This document shows, in pieces, positions 1-9,021 of a stretch of DNA of 15,602 nt; within the stretch, counting starts at the first letter, position 1, and every line of letters starts with the position of its first letter. Source of the stretch: Enterococcus lacertideformus (GTDB lineage Bacteria; Bacillota; Bacilli; Lactobacillales; Enterococcaceae); the NCBI GenBank assembly GCA_015680865.1, contig JADAKE010000024.1, forward strand, positions 1 to 15,602, written 5' to 3'. A program made the translations under genes and the position numbers. Under the pieces are notes generated by a model. That model had not been told where the DNA came from, searched no databases, and saw only the letters and a program-made list of their open reading frames with translations.

Positions 1-36
1 GTATCACAACCGCTTGATTGCCGTAGCAACTTTTAC

Positions 37-65
37 ATCATATCAGAGTATCGTTTGTTTGTCAA
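37..65 (-). promoter_or_regulatory. Tandem promoter P1 (rRNA-operon type)
   Basis: Read leftwards, TTGACA (60-65) is followed by a 17-bp spacer and TATGAT (37-42). It is the innermost of four promoters with identical spacing and orientation. No gene lies between it and the left edge, so the transcript leaves the window; the start point should be near position 30. Clusters of near-consensus promoters like this are typical of rRNA or tRNA operons in Firmicutes. The rRNA assignment is inference, because the transcribed gene itself is not visible. Confidence 0.75.
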
Positions 66-122
66 CTCTTTTTTAAAAGTTTTTTTACTTCATTTTGTTA
101 GAAGTCGTTCAGCAACTCATTC

Positions 123-151
123 ATCATAACTTAACGCTTGTTATTTGTCAA
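123..151 (-). promoter_or_regulatory. Tandem promoter P2 (rRNA-operon type)
   Basis: TTGACA (146-151), a 17-bp spacer and TATGAT (123-128) on the minus strand. The bases after the -10 (GAGTTGCT) resemble those after P1 (AAGTTGCT), which suggests the promoters arose by duplication or share an initiation region. Confidence 0.75.
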
Positions 152-218
152 GAACTTTTTTGAAGTTTTTCTTGATGACACCAAGCTTCGCAAATAGTTC
201 TTTTTTAACAACCACGTT

Positions 219-247
219 ATATTATCATGTTAAGAACTACCTGTCAA
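219..247 (-). promoter_or_regulatory. Tandem promoter P3 (rRNA-operon type)
   Basis: TTGACA (242-247), a 17-bp spacer and TAATAT (219-224) on the minus strand. It lies 96 bp upstream of P2 in the same tandem series. Confidence 0.7.
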
Positions 248-300
248 TAGTTTATTTTAACTATTTCAAACAATCCTTATTGTTCTTTCGAACACATAAT

Positions 301-329
301 AATATATCAACATAAAAATAGAAAGTCAA
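301..329 (-). promoter_or_regulatory. Tandem promoter P4 (rRNA-operon type)
   Basis: TTGACT (324-329), a 17-bp spacer and TATATT (301-306) on the minus strand. It is the outermost member of the series. Between it and the divergent regulator promoter (330-544) I see AT-rich sequence with no ORF and no further convincing promoter. Confidence 0.6.
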
Positions 330-544
330 TAAGAAAAACACTGTTTTAACAACATTCTTATCATGCTCGACTATTAGAATCTGTTTGTCGCTTATTGTTC
401 GTTTTTAAATTTTTTTTATTAAGTAAAGTCTTTTAGGAAATTCATTGTTCAGTTTTTTGCTAACTGTTCACCTATGTTTCTTTCTCACCTTCTAAAATTT
501 TCCTTAACAAAGTGCTGCTTTTATCTATTTATACTTTTTTTTGC

Positions 545-557
545 TAGAATGTATAGT
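545..557 (+). promoter_or_regulatory. Probable extended -10 promoter of the response regulator
   Basis: TGCTAGAAT is an extended -10 (TGnTAnAAT form, hexamer 545-550), with a second possible -10, TATAGT, at 552-557. No good -35 hexamer is present at 17 bp, so recognition would depend on the TGn element. The start codon follows about 35 bases later. Confidence 0.4.
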
Positions 558-591
558 AACAGTATCATTCTAACTCTGGAGGAACAAACAT

Positions 592-1281
592 ATGAAAATA
601 TTAATTGCTGATGATGATAAAGAAATCGTTGAATTGTTAAGTATCTATGTTCACAATGAAGGTTATGAGGCAGTGAAGGCTTATGACGGAAAAGAAGCTT
701 TATCAAAGATTCGTACGATCTCTGATATAGAATTATTGATTTTAGATATTATGATGCCTGAAATGGACGGCATGCAAGTCGTGAAAGAATTACGTAAAGA
801 ATCACAAATCCCTATTATTATGTTAACTGCCAAAACAACGGATATGGATAAAATCAAAGGCCTTGTTGCTGGTGCTGACGACTATGTTACAAAGCCATTT
901 AATCCATTAGAAGTGATGGCACGAGTTAAATCCTTGCTTCGTCGAACAAAGATGCAGATAACACCGGACCAACCTGATACATTAGAAATAAATTCCTTAA
1001 TCATTAACAAAGATTCTCATGAAGTAAAAACAATTGATGGCAAAGAGATTCAGTTGACTGCATTAGAATTTGGGATTCTTTACTTGTTAGCAAGTCATCC
1101 AAACCGTGTATTTAGTGCAGATGAAATCTTTGAACGTGTTTGGAAACAAGAAAGTATTGTTTCAGCAAAAACGGTTATGGTACACGTTAGTCATTTGAGA
1201 GATAAAATAGAAGAAGCAACTGGAGGAGAAAAAGTCATTCAAACCGTTTGGGGAGTGGGCTATAAAATTGATGCGAGATAA
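592..1281 (+). CDS. OmpR/VanR-type DNA-binding response regulator
   Basis: Cytoplasmic transcription factor of a two-component system, phosphorylated by the kinase encoded next to it. The receiver domain spans residues 1-115: acidic pocket D7-D9, phospho-acceptor D52 in LILDIMMPEMDG, switch T79 and Y98, and K101 in VTKPF. A winged-helix DNA-binding domain of the OmpR/PhoB family occupies about residues 130-229, ending in the typical VWGVGYKI wing. The length of 229 residues is normal. GGAGG at 578-582 sits about 9 bases before the ATG. The stop overlaps the kinase start, so the two are translationally coupled. It resembles VanR-like regulators, but no vanHAX-type resistance genes accompany it; the target genes are unknown. 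Confidence 0.93.
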   Translation: MKILIADDDKEIVELLSIYVHNEGYEAVKAYDGKEALSKIRTISDIELLILDIMMPEMDGMQVVKELRKESQIPIIMLTAKTTDMDKIKGLVAGADDYVTKPFNPLEVMARVKSLLRRTKMQITPDQPDTLEINSLIINKDSHEVKTIDGKEIQLTALEFGILYLLASHPNRVFSADEIFERVWKQESIVSAKTVMVHVSHLRDKIEEATGGEKVIQTVWGVGYKIDAR

Positions 1282-2461
1282 AACAAGAGGAGTTGAAAAG
1301 CGGCGGCGGATCAACCTGACTTCTAAGGAGTTAAGCGAATTATTAGCAGAAGGAATCATCACAGTTGTCTTACTTCTTCTATTAAATGTCGCAATTTTAG
1401 TTGTTCTGAGTTCAGTTATCAGTAGTTCTCCCTCTTTAACTAATGCTATTTGGGATTCGAAAAACATTTTCGCCCAACGTTTAAATAGTGATTTATTTTG
1501 GAATGGTCGAAATTTTCTGATCCCTCTTTTCTTTATTTTAGATGTTGGTGTCTTATACTGGCGTTTAATCCGTCGTTATCGCCAAATGCAGTTACGCCAT
1601 ATTATTAGTGAGCTTCATTATATTGCCAATGGAAACTACAATCATCGGATCCCCTTTGAATTAACTGGAGACCTTAATCGCGTGGTAAGTAGTATCAATG
1701 GTCTAGTAGATAGTACAGTTGCTGCGATTGAAGATGAACGAAAGATTGAAAAATCAAAAGATGAATTGATCACGAATGTTAGCCATGATATCCGTACACC
1801 ATTAACTTCTATTATTGGTTACTTAGGTTTAATAGAAGACGGACAATACCAAACAGAAGAAGATCTTTTAAAATACACACACACTGCTTACATTAAAGCA
1901 AAACAAATGAAGTCTTTAGTTGATGATCTATTTGAGTATACAAAAGTGAGGCAACCTGCTGTTCCAGTGAATTTTTCATCTTTTGATCTTATTCAATTAA
2001 TTGAACAGCTTGCTGCTGATTTTGAATTAGAAGCATCGAAAAAACATATCCAAATCTTAGTAACCTCACAGGCAAATGCTTTAATCATGGATGGCGATAC
2101 TGAAAAATTAGTACGTGTTTTTAACAATTTATTGACGAATGCTTTAAAATACGGAAAAGGGGCAACAAAAATAGTCATTGAAATCGAAAAAATTGGTTCA
2201 GAGGCTGTGGCCACTGTAAAGAATAATGGTGCTATGATTCCTCAAGAGGCGATTGACAGTCTTTTTGATCGTTTTTATCGTGTCGAGGAATCTCGCTCAC
2301 AAGAAACAGGCGGCACTGGCTTAGGTCTTGCGATTGCTCAAAGTATTGTTGCATTACATAGGGGCTATATTTATGCTAAATCAGATAAACAATGGACTTC
2401 CTTTATTATGCATCTTCCAATCAAGCGAAATGAGAGGTTACCGTTAGAAATCCATGAATAG
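1271..2461 (+). CDS. Membrane sensor histidine kinase (VanS-like)
   Basis: Membrane partner of the regulator just upstream. From the ATG at 1271 the protein has 396 residues: a basic N-terminus, transmembrane segment 1 (about 28-50), a short extracytoplasmic loop of about 30 residues, segment 2 (about 82-98), and a HAMP-like linker. The dimerisation and phosphorylation helix has H172 in NVSHDIRTPL. The ATPase domain shows an N box (NNLLTNALKYG, near 285), DRFYR (near 331) and GGTGLGLAIAQ (near 350). All catalytic boxes look intact. A TTG one codon earlier (1268) is an alternative start. The gene overlaps the regulator stop by 11 bases, and GGGGAGTGGG about 11 bases upstream can act as the ribosome site. 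The short sensor loop suggests it senses the membrane or wall rather than a large ligand. The signal is not deducible from sequence. Confidence 0.92.
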   Translation: MRDKTRGVEKRRRINLTSKELSELLAEGIITVVLLLLLNVAILVVLSSVISSSPSLTNAIWDSKNIFAQRLNSDLFWNGRNFLIPLFFILDVGVLYWRLIRRYRQMQLRHIISELHYIANGNYNHRIPFELTGDLNRVVSSINGLVDSTVAAIEDERKIEKSKDELITNVSHDIRTPLTSIIGYLGLIEDGQYQTEEDLLKYTHTAYIKAKQMKSLVDDLFEYTKVRQPAVPVNFSSFDLIQLIEQLAADFELEASKKHIQILVTSQANALIMDGDTEKLVRVFNNLLTNALKYGKGATKIVIEIEKIGSEAVATVKNNGAMIPQEAIDSLFDRFYRVEESRSQETGGTGLGLAIAQSIVALHRGYIYAKSDKQWTSFIMHLPIKRNERLPLEIHE

Positions 2462-2462
2462 G

Positions 2463-2491
2463 TTGACGAAAACGAAAATATTCGCTATTCT
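2463..2491 (+). promoter_or_regulatory. serS promoter
   Basis: TTGACG (2463-2468), a 17-bp spacer and TATTCT (2486-2491), starting two bases after the kinase stop codon. It would start a leader RNA of about 285 bases that contains the T-box. Confidence 0.55.
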
Positions 2492-2549
2492 TATTACAAT
2501 AATTTATAAAACTATGTAACACTGAACCTAGTACATTTTATTTTTTTTA

Positions 2550-2756
2550 AGAGAGCTGATGGTTGGTGTAAATCAGCAAAAAATAATTTGGAATTTCCAG
2601 TTCTTTGATGTGTATCTTTCGAAATAAGAAGGATCGGTAAAACAGCCGTTATCTGTTAACAAGAGCAACATATAAATATGTTGAACTCGGGTGGTACCGC
2701 GAATGTTAGACTGATTCGTCCCAAGATAATTAAGGGATGGATCGGTCTTTTTTTTT
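2550..2756 (+). promoter_or_regulatory. T-box riboswitch and terminator controlling serS
   Basis: A tRNA-sensing leader. The distal part of Stem I is the hairpin GCTGAT...ATCAGC around 2556-2578. The diagnostic T-box GGGTGGTACCGCG, which pairs with the tRNA acceptor end in the antiterminator, is at 2689-2701. The competing terminator has arms 2709-2722 and 2734-2747 (14 bp with G-U pairs) followed by a run of nine T at 2748-2756. UCC at 2596-2598, followed by A, is my best candidate for the serine specifier codon; UCU at 2615-2617 is the alternative. Known role of the class: uncharged tRNA-Ser stabilises the antiterminator and allows synthetase transcription. The position directly before serS supports serine specificity. 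Confidence 0.92.
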
Positions 2757-2783
2757 ATTCTATTTATTTAAGGAGGAATAATA

Positions 2784-4055
2784 ATGTTAGATGTAAAAAT
2801 GATGCGACAAAATTTTGAACTTGTGCAAGAAAAATTAATGACTCGTGGGGTAAAAAAAGAGAGATTAGCTGAGTTTATGGAATTAGATGAAAATCGCCGT
2901 AAATTATTGGTCAAAAGTGAAGAATTAAAAAAATATCGCAATGATGTTTCTGCTGAAATTGCACAATTAAAACGAAATAAGGAAGATGCGACTGCTAAAA
3001 TCAATGAAATGAAAGTCGTCGGAGGTAATATTAAAGCGCTAGACGAAGAGATAGCGCAAGTAGACGAAAAATTAATGCAAATTGCTACTACTTTACCAAA
3101 TTTACCAGCTGATTCCGTTCCTGTTGGAAAAGATGAAGACGATAACATGGAAGTACGTCGTTGGAATAAGCCTCGTCACTTTTCATTCGCCCCTAAACCA
3201 CATTGGGAAATTGCAGAAAATCTTGGTATTCTAGATTTTGAAAGAGGTGCAAAAGTTTCTGGAAGTCGTTTTGTCTACTACAAAGGTTTAGGCGCTCGTT
3301 TAGAACGTGCTGTTTACAACTTTATGTTGGACCAACATATCTATGAACATGGATATACAGAAATGATTACCCCTTATATTGTAAATAGTCTGGCCATGTT
3401 TGGCACAGGACAATTTCCTAAATTTAAAGAGGATGTTTTCCAGTTAGAAAATACTGATTTAACTTTAATCCCTACAGCAGAAGTACCATTGACTAACTAC
3501 TACAATGATGAAATCTTAGATGGCCAAGATTTACCCATTTATTTTACTGCACTTAGTCCAGCATTTCGCTCTGAAGCAGGTAGCGCTGGTCGTGATACTC
3601 GTGGGTTAATCCGCTTGCATCAATTTAACAAAGTTGAAATGGTTAAATTTTCTGATGCCCAACATTCGTATGAAGAACTTGAAAAAATGACGACTGATGC
3701 AGAGGATATTCTAAAAAAATTGCATTTGCCTTATCGTGTAGTCGCTTTATCTACTGGGGATATGGGCTTCTCTGCTGCTAAAACCTATGATTTAGAAGTA
3801 TGGATTCCCGCTCAAGGTACGTATCGTGAAATCAGTTCATGTTCAAACTGTGAAGACTTCCAAGCACGTCGAGCAATGATCCGCTATCGTGACGAAGATG
3901 GTAAAATCCATTATGCACACACTTTAAATGGCTCTGGTCTAGCTGTTGGTCGAACCGTAGCAGCAATTCTTGAAAATTATCAAAACAAAGATGGTTCTGT
4001 CACGGTTCCAGAAGTACTTACGCCTTATATGGGTAATTTAAAAGTCATAAAGTAA
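2784..4055 (+). CDS. serS: Seryl-tRNA synthetase
   Basis: Cytoplasmic class II synthetase that charges tRNA-Ser with serine using ATP. The length of 423 residues is typical. The N-terminal 110 or so residues form the long antiparallel coiled-coil arm that grips the tRNA (many charged heptads, then [12 protein letters not shown]). The catalytic core follows with [10 protein letters not shown], motif 2 [14 protein letters not shown] (about 261-274) and motif 3 [19 protein letters not shown] (about 381-400). The ATG is set by a strong AGGAGG at 2771-2776. No damage is visible. It is controlled by the T-box leader directly upstream and ended by the terminator just after the stop. Confidence 0.97.
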   Translation: MLDVKMMRQNFELVQEKLMTRGVKKERLAEFMELDENRRKLLVKSEELKKYRNDVSAEIAQLKRNKEDATAKINEMKVVGGNIKALDEEIAQVDEKLMQIATTLPNLPADSVPVGKDEDDNMEVRRWNKPRHFSFAPKPHWEIAENLGILDFERGAKVSGSRFVYYKGLGARLERAVYNFMLDQHIYEHGYTEMITPYIVNSLAMFGTGQFPKFKEDVFQLENTDLTLIPTAEVPLTNYYNDEILDGQDLPIYFTALSPAFRSEAGSAGRDTRGLIRLHQFNKVEMVKFSDAQHSYEELEKMTTDAEDILKKLHLPYRVVALSTGDMGFSAAKTYDLEVWIPAQGTYREISSCSNCEDFQARRAMIRYRDEDGKIHYAHTLNGSGLAVGRTVAAILENYQNKDGSVTVPEVLTPYMGNLKVIK

Positions 4056-4070
4056 TTTATTAATATAAAG

Positions 4071-4107
4071 AAGTGCGTTCTATAGCAAAAGGAATGCACT
4101 TTTTTTC
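4071..4107 (+). terminator. serS intrinsic terminator
   Basis: Stem AAGTGCGTTC (4071-4080) pairs with GGAATGCACTT (4091-4101), followed by a T run to 4107. It lies 15 bases after the serS stop. Confidence 0.8.
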
Positions 4108-4480
4108 ATATAGTAAAAAATAAATATACAATCTACCGCCATACTTGTCTTGGGAATTACTAAAGGTGAAGCATAATGATAGCCTTTTTGTCTAAAATAT
4201 TCTGATTTTCCATTAAAAAGTGAATACCTCCTATTTCTGTACCGATGATCATGCCACATTTTTCCCCATCCAAATCCTTATGCTCAAAACCTGCTTAAAA
4301 AAGTGCTTGCATTGAAACTATTACTGCAAAATAGGTGAAATAATCTGTTTTATTTGTCTCTTTGTCTGTAAAAAGAAAGTATATATTCATTTGTTCCCAG
4401 TTTCGTTGCTTGAATGTTTGAGTTTCTTCCAATACATTTTCTATTTTTTTGAAATAGCTAATGTACCCTAATAAAAAAAT
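4108..4480 (-). pseudogene. Remnant of a beta-ketoacyl-ACP synthase (KAS II-like) gene
   Basis: Reading the minus strand, fragments match the FabF/KAS II pattern in the right order. A segment like NKTDYFTYFAV (family: KMDRFTRYA) leads into SMQALF, an in-frame TAA (about 4294-4296), then AGFEHKDLDGEKCGMIIGTE and IGGIHFLMENQNILDKK. A one-base frameshift in the A-run near 4185-4192 follows, then GYHYASPLVIPKTSMA. These would correspond to roughly residues 60-155 of a 410-residue enzyme. The rest, including the catalytic Cys and His, is missing: the remnant stops at the serS terminator. The N-terminal part (about 4360-4640) is unrecognisable in any frame. Non-functional. The family call rests on my memory of the motif and needs a profile search. 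Confidence 0.5.
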
Positions 4481-4690
4481 GGCTTATTACCATATATTTA
4501 GTATCACATAGTAAAACATCTGTCGTTTCTAACCGTTTTACTTGCGCTTGTTCCATCAATTTCAGCAATGTTGATTTTGTGCCTTATTTTCTTCCTTAGA
4601 TTTTCCACTTTACGGTGACTTAAATTTGGTAGGATTTTGTTATCACTTTTTATTTAGGTATGAAACAAAAATATTGTCGGCAAACGCAAA

Positions 4691-4739
4691 AAAACATCTA
4701 TCTCAAACTTTTCTTCCAAACCTTTGAGATAGATGTTTT
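4691..4739 (-). terminator. Bidirectional terminator downstream of guaB
   Basis: Perfect 17-bp inverted repeat: arms 4691-4707 and 4723-4739 (core ACATCTATCTCAAA) with a 15-base loop. The minus strand has a T run after the stem (TTTTTTTGCG), which fits the end of the guaB transcript about 100 bases after its stop. The plus strand also has a T-rich tail, so it can work both ways and shield the decayed region. Confidence 0.8.
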
Positions 4740-4836
4740 TAATTTTAAAACAAGTACTAGGACTTGAGTCTATTTCAATGATATCGCTTAGTTCATCATA
4801 TTGAATCTAACTGCTACAGCTACTTGTATCAATTAA

Positions 4837-6342
<1,506 letters not shown>

Positions 6343-6356
6343 TTAGTTTATCTATT

Positions 6357-6385
6357 AAAATAATCGATTTTTCCGTTTAAGTCAA
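6357..6385 (-). promoter_or_regulatory. guaB promoter
   Basis: On the minus strand TTGACT (6380-6385), a 17-bp spacer and TATTTT (6357-6362), about 35 bases before the guaB start. I see no PurR box or guanine riboswitch in the short leader. Confidence 0.65.
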
Positions 6386-6440
6386 CAATCTTCCAATAAT
6401 CCTCTTAGTTTCTAAGAATATCCTTATTATAATCAATTTC

Positions 6441-6479
6441 AAAAAAGCTTACTCCTTCCATTCCTAAGAGTGCTTTTTT
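6441..6479 (-). terminator. Terminator between the DUF1129 pseudogene and guaB
   Basis: Arms 6441-6454 and 6468-6479 (AAAAAAGC-ACTC paired with GAGT-AA-GCTTTTTT, with a small bulge), with T runs on both sides. It separates the DUF1129 gene from the guaB promoter. Confidence 0.6.
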
Positions 6480-6555
6480 GATTTTCTTTATTTCAAATAA
6501 AAAACAAAAAAATGAGAACTTATTGATTGAAGTGATTCACTTTATTGCTATCCTC

Positions 6556-7252
6556 TTATCTTCGAGGAACGGACAAACTTCCGATAATCCCATATTTTTT
6601 CTTCATGTAATAGCGTAATGCTAATGAAGCTGCCCCAATGATGACGATCACTATTGGATCAAGCAATGGATTCAGTATAGGAGGAAGTAAAGTGGTGGCA
6701 GAAAATGACAGTACCCAAATCAATGTTGTCCCACCCAAGATAAGTAATGTTTTACCCATTCCTGGCTTTTTACTACGATCTGCTCCGGGATACTCATATT
6801 GATAAATGTATTTATACATCAGATAAAAAATCCATCCACCAACAGCTGAACCAAAGACAAGCGTTGATATGCCGTAGGCTGGTACTGTTTCACGTGAAAA
6901 CAATCCCGTAATAGCGATCATGATACTCAATAATCCTAATAAAAGCAATGTATTATCTAACCACATCAATATTGGCTTAGAATTAACTTTTGCTTCTACT
7001 GGTTTATTGATAATGGCTTCTGTTCTTTCAGAAACCGTTCCGAATAATTGTCTTGCTGTTTTTCCACCTTTTTGTGTCAGTTACTAAAGTCGGAAGAATA
7101 TCATGAAGAGCTTTTACTTTTTCCTCTTCGGATAAATTAGCTGCTTCTAAAGACTTTTTTAAGTCAAAAATATATTGTTGGTTTCTTTTTGTTAATTTTT
7201 CTTCTAAACTATTGTTTTCCTTTACGATCTCACGTAATTGTTCTGATTCCAT
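6556..7252 (-). pseudogene. DUF1129-family membrane protein, frameshifted
   Basis: The N-terminal part (MESEQLREIVKENN... to about residue 57) is in one frame, ending DILPTLVTD. The continuation TQKGGKTARQLFGTVSE... and then MWLDNTLLLLGLL is in another. The shift lies at about 7076-7086, equivalent to one extra base or two missing bases near GTAACTGACACAAAAAGG. The C-terminal half has four hydrophobic segments, as in DUF1129 proteins of lactic acid bacteria, whose role is unknown. The start is clear: AAGGAGG is 12 bases before the ATG at 7252. The last gene of the DUF951-ychF-DUF1129 run, followed by a terminator. A near-consensus parS lies inside it. The fragments could be made separately, but the intact product is not. 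Confidence 0.8.
6886..6901. promoter_or_regulatory. parS: Near-consensus parS centromere site
   Basis: TGTTTCACGTGAAAAC matches the ParB-binding consensus TGTTTCACGTGAAACA in the first 14 of 16 positions, including the whole CACGTG core. It lies in the DUF1129 pseudogene about 2 kb from parB. Origin-proximal parS sites within coding sequence are normal in Firmicutes. Binding is inference. Confidence 0.65.
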
Positions 7253-7273
7253 GATATAAATGGTCCTCCTTAG

Positions 7274-7288
7274 CCGTTACTTTAACGG
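7274..7288. repeat. Small perfect hairpin in the DUF1129 leader
   Basis: CCGTTA-CTT-TAACGG, a 6-bp perfect stem with a 3-base loop. It lies in the gap between ychF and DUF1129 just before the AAGGAGG ribosome site, where it could modulate translation or processing. Confidence 0.45.
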
Positions 7289-7338
7289 TTGTCACAAAAG
7301 ACATTCTAACATACTATGCGTACAGTTTGATAGCCCTT

Positions 7339-8439
7339 TTATACATTAAAACGGAATAACATAACATCGCCATCTTGGACTACGTAGTCTTTTCCTTCTA
7401 AACGAACACGCCAAGCTTCTTTAGCAGCATGCATATTACCATAATGATTTAAGTCTTCAAAAGAAACTGTTTCGGCACGGATAAACCCTCGTTCAAAATC
7501 AGAATGAATAATTCCTGCAGCTTGAGGTGCTTTGATTCCTTTTTTAAATTTCAATGCACGAACTTCTTGTTCTCCAGCAGTAAAATAAGTAGCTAATCCT
7601 AAAAGATCGTAAGCTGCACGAATCAACTGATCCAAACCAGACTCTTCGATACCTAATGCCTCTAAGAACTCGGCTTTATCTTCTTCATCTAACTCTGCAA
7701 TTTCTTATTCTGCACGCGCACTAACAACGATTACTTCTGCATGTTCTTCTGTAGCAAAATTACGGACCTCTTGGACATAATGATTTGTATCGCTTGTTGA
7801 TACTTCATCTTCTGCGACATTTGCTACATATAAGATAGGCTTCGTTGTTAATAAAAATAAAGATTTAACGATTTTTTGCTCTTCATCAGTAAATTCAATC
7901 GAACGAGCTGAACGACCTTCTTCTAAAACTGGTTTGATTTTATCTAATACAGCTAATTCTGCCACCGCATCTTTATCTTTTGTTTTTGCTATTTTTGCTA
8001 CACGAGTATAACGCTTGTTGATTGATTCTAGGTCTGCTAAAACAAGTTCTAAGTTGATTGTATAAATATCTGCTAATGGATCAACACGTCCTTCTACGTG
8101 TGTGATGTTGTCATCATCAAAACAACGCACGACATGACAAATCGCATCCACTTGACGAATGTGACTTAGAAATTGATTTCCTAATCATTCTCCTTTGCTT
8201 GCACCTTTAACAATTCCAGCAATATCGGTGAATTCAAAGGTCGTTGGCACAGTTTTTTTAGGATGGACAAGTTCAGTTAGTCGCTGTAAGCGCCAATCGG
8301 GTACTTCAACCATCCCTACATTCGGATCAATCGTCGCAAAAGGATAGTTTGCTGCTTCTGCTCCAGCTTTAGTAATTGCGTTAAATAACGTTGACTTTCC
8401 TACATTAGGTAATCCAACAATTCCAGCAGTTAATGCCAT
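7339..8439 (-). pseudogene. ychF: YchF/OLA1-type ATPase, two nonsense codons
   Basis: YchF is a ribosome-associated Obg-family ATPase linked to stress responses. The reading frame from the ATG at 8439 is exactly 366 codons, the normal family length. It shows the P-loop [24 protein letters not shown], the NVAED specificity motif and the TGS domain ([24 protein letters not shown]). It is cut by TGA at codon 85 (8185-8187), where the family has an invariant Gly (GEGLGNQFL), and TAA at codon 245 (7705-7707). Conserved residues are also altered: Gly to Trp at 7411-7413 (KEAWRV for KEAGRV), and Trp-Thr to Leu-Lys at 7549-7554 (RALKF for RAWTF). There is no frameshift. The gene is almost certainly dead. 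An ATG eight bases after the DUF951 stop suggests coupling; an upstream GTG (8451) is a less likely start. Confidence 0.93.
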
Positions 8440-8447
8440 AAGTCTAT

Positions 8448-8639
8448 TCACTCTTTCTCTGCATTTTTTTCAAGTACTTTTTTTAATTTCTTTTCAAATT
8501 CTCGACGAGTCATAATGACGATATGCCCACAATTGATACATTTAATTTTGATGTCAGCACCCATACGAATGATTTCCCAACGGTTTGTCTGACAAGCATG
8601 AGGTTTTTTCATCTCAACAATATCATGTAAATAGTACAT
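8448..8639 (-). CDS. DUF951 small zinc-ribbon-like protein
   Basis: 63-residue cytoplasmic protein of the DUF951 family, commonly found between parB and ychF in Firmicutes. It begins [16 protein letters not shown] and has the typical [19 protein letters not shown] core. The Cys residues (one near position 16, then C-x2-C near 34-37) suggest a metal-binding or nucleic-acid-binding ribbon, and the C-terminus is lysine-rich. Function is unknown. GGAAGGG lies about 8 bases before the ATG. It looks intact although the gene after it, ychF, is broken. Confidence 0.85.
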   Translation of the reverse strand: MYYLHDIVEMKKPHACQTNRWEIIRMGADIKIKCINCGHIVIMTRREFEKKLKKVLEKNAEKE

Positions 8640-8699
8640 AAAAGTCCCTTCCTTTTTGTGATTGCTCTATAAAATGATCGTCTGATTTACTTTTGCTAT

Positions 8700-9021
8700 T
8701 CACCCATCACTCCTGGTGAAATAAGCTAACAACTATTTCTCAGTGGAGCTACCCGATGCTTTCACGACCTCTTATTTTAAACGGTATTCCAGCATCAGCT
8801 CCTTGAAATAAGCCTAAATTTTTAAAAATATGAAAAGCTATTTCAAAAAATTTTTTCTTATTCTCAGCGGAGCTACCCGATGCTTTCACAACCTCTTTTC
8901 TTAAACGGTCTTCAAAGAGCTGTCCTTCGGTATTAGTTCAAAAAATTATAAAATATGAAAAGCTATTTTTTGATTTTCTTCACTAATACTCAGGACAAGG
9001 CACTCTTTTCATGACCTCTTA
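8700..9021. repeat. Three degenerate 124-bp tandem repeats between parB and DUF951
   Basis: Three copies of a unit end in the same motif: CGACCTCTT at 8765, CAACCTCTT at 8889 and TGACCTCTT at 9012, spaced 124 and 123 bp. The first two share GGAGCTACCCGATGCTTTCAC; the second and third share AAATATGAAAAGCTATTT. The third copy runs into the parB 3' end. Each unit has imperfect inverted arms: GGAGCT-GATGCT (8745-8760) with AGCATCAGCTCC (near 8791-8803), and AAGAG...TGTCCT...TATTAGT (about 8927-8950) with its complement (about 8983-9008). The transcript could fold into large hairpins. No gene is present in this stretch. Confidence 0.75.

Noticed and set aside
340..400. A fifth leftward promoter.
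   Set aside because: GCGACA-like and CATGAT-like hexamers exist but spacing is wrong and matches are poor.
592..2461. Vancomycin resistance regulator pair.
   Set aside because: Resemblance to VanRS is only at family level; there are no vanH, ligase or vanX genes beside it.
8185..8187. TGA at an invariant Gly position could mean TGA is recoded as glycine.
   Set aside because: TGA is the normal terminator of guaB (4837-4839), DUF951 (8448-8450) and the small ORF (12525-12527), and ychF is also cut by a TAA.
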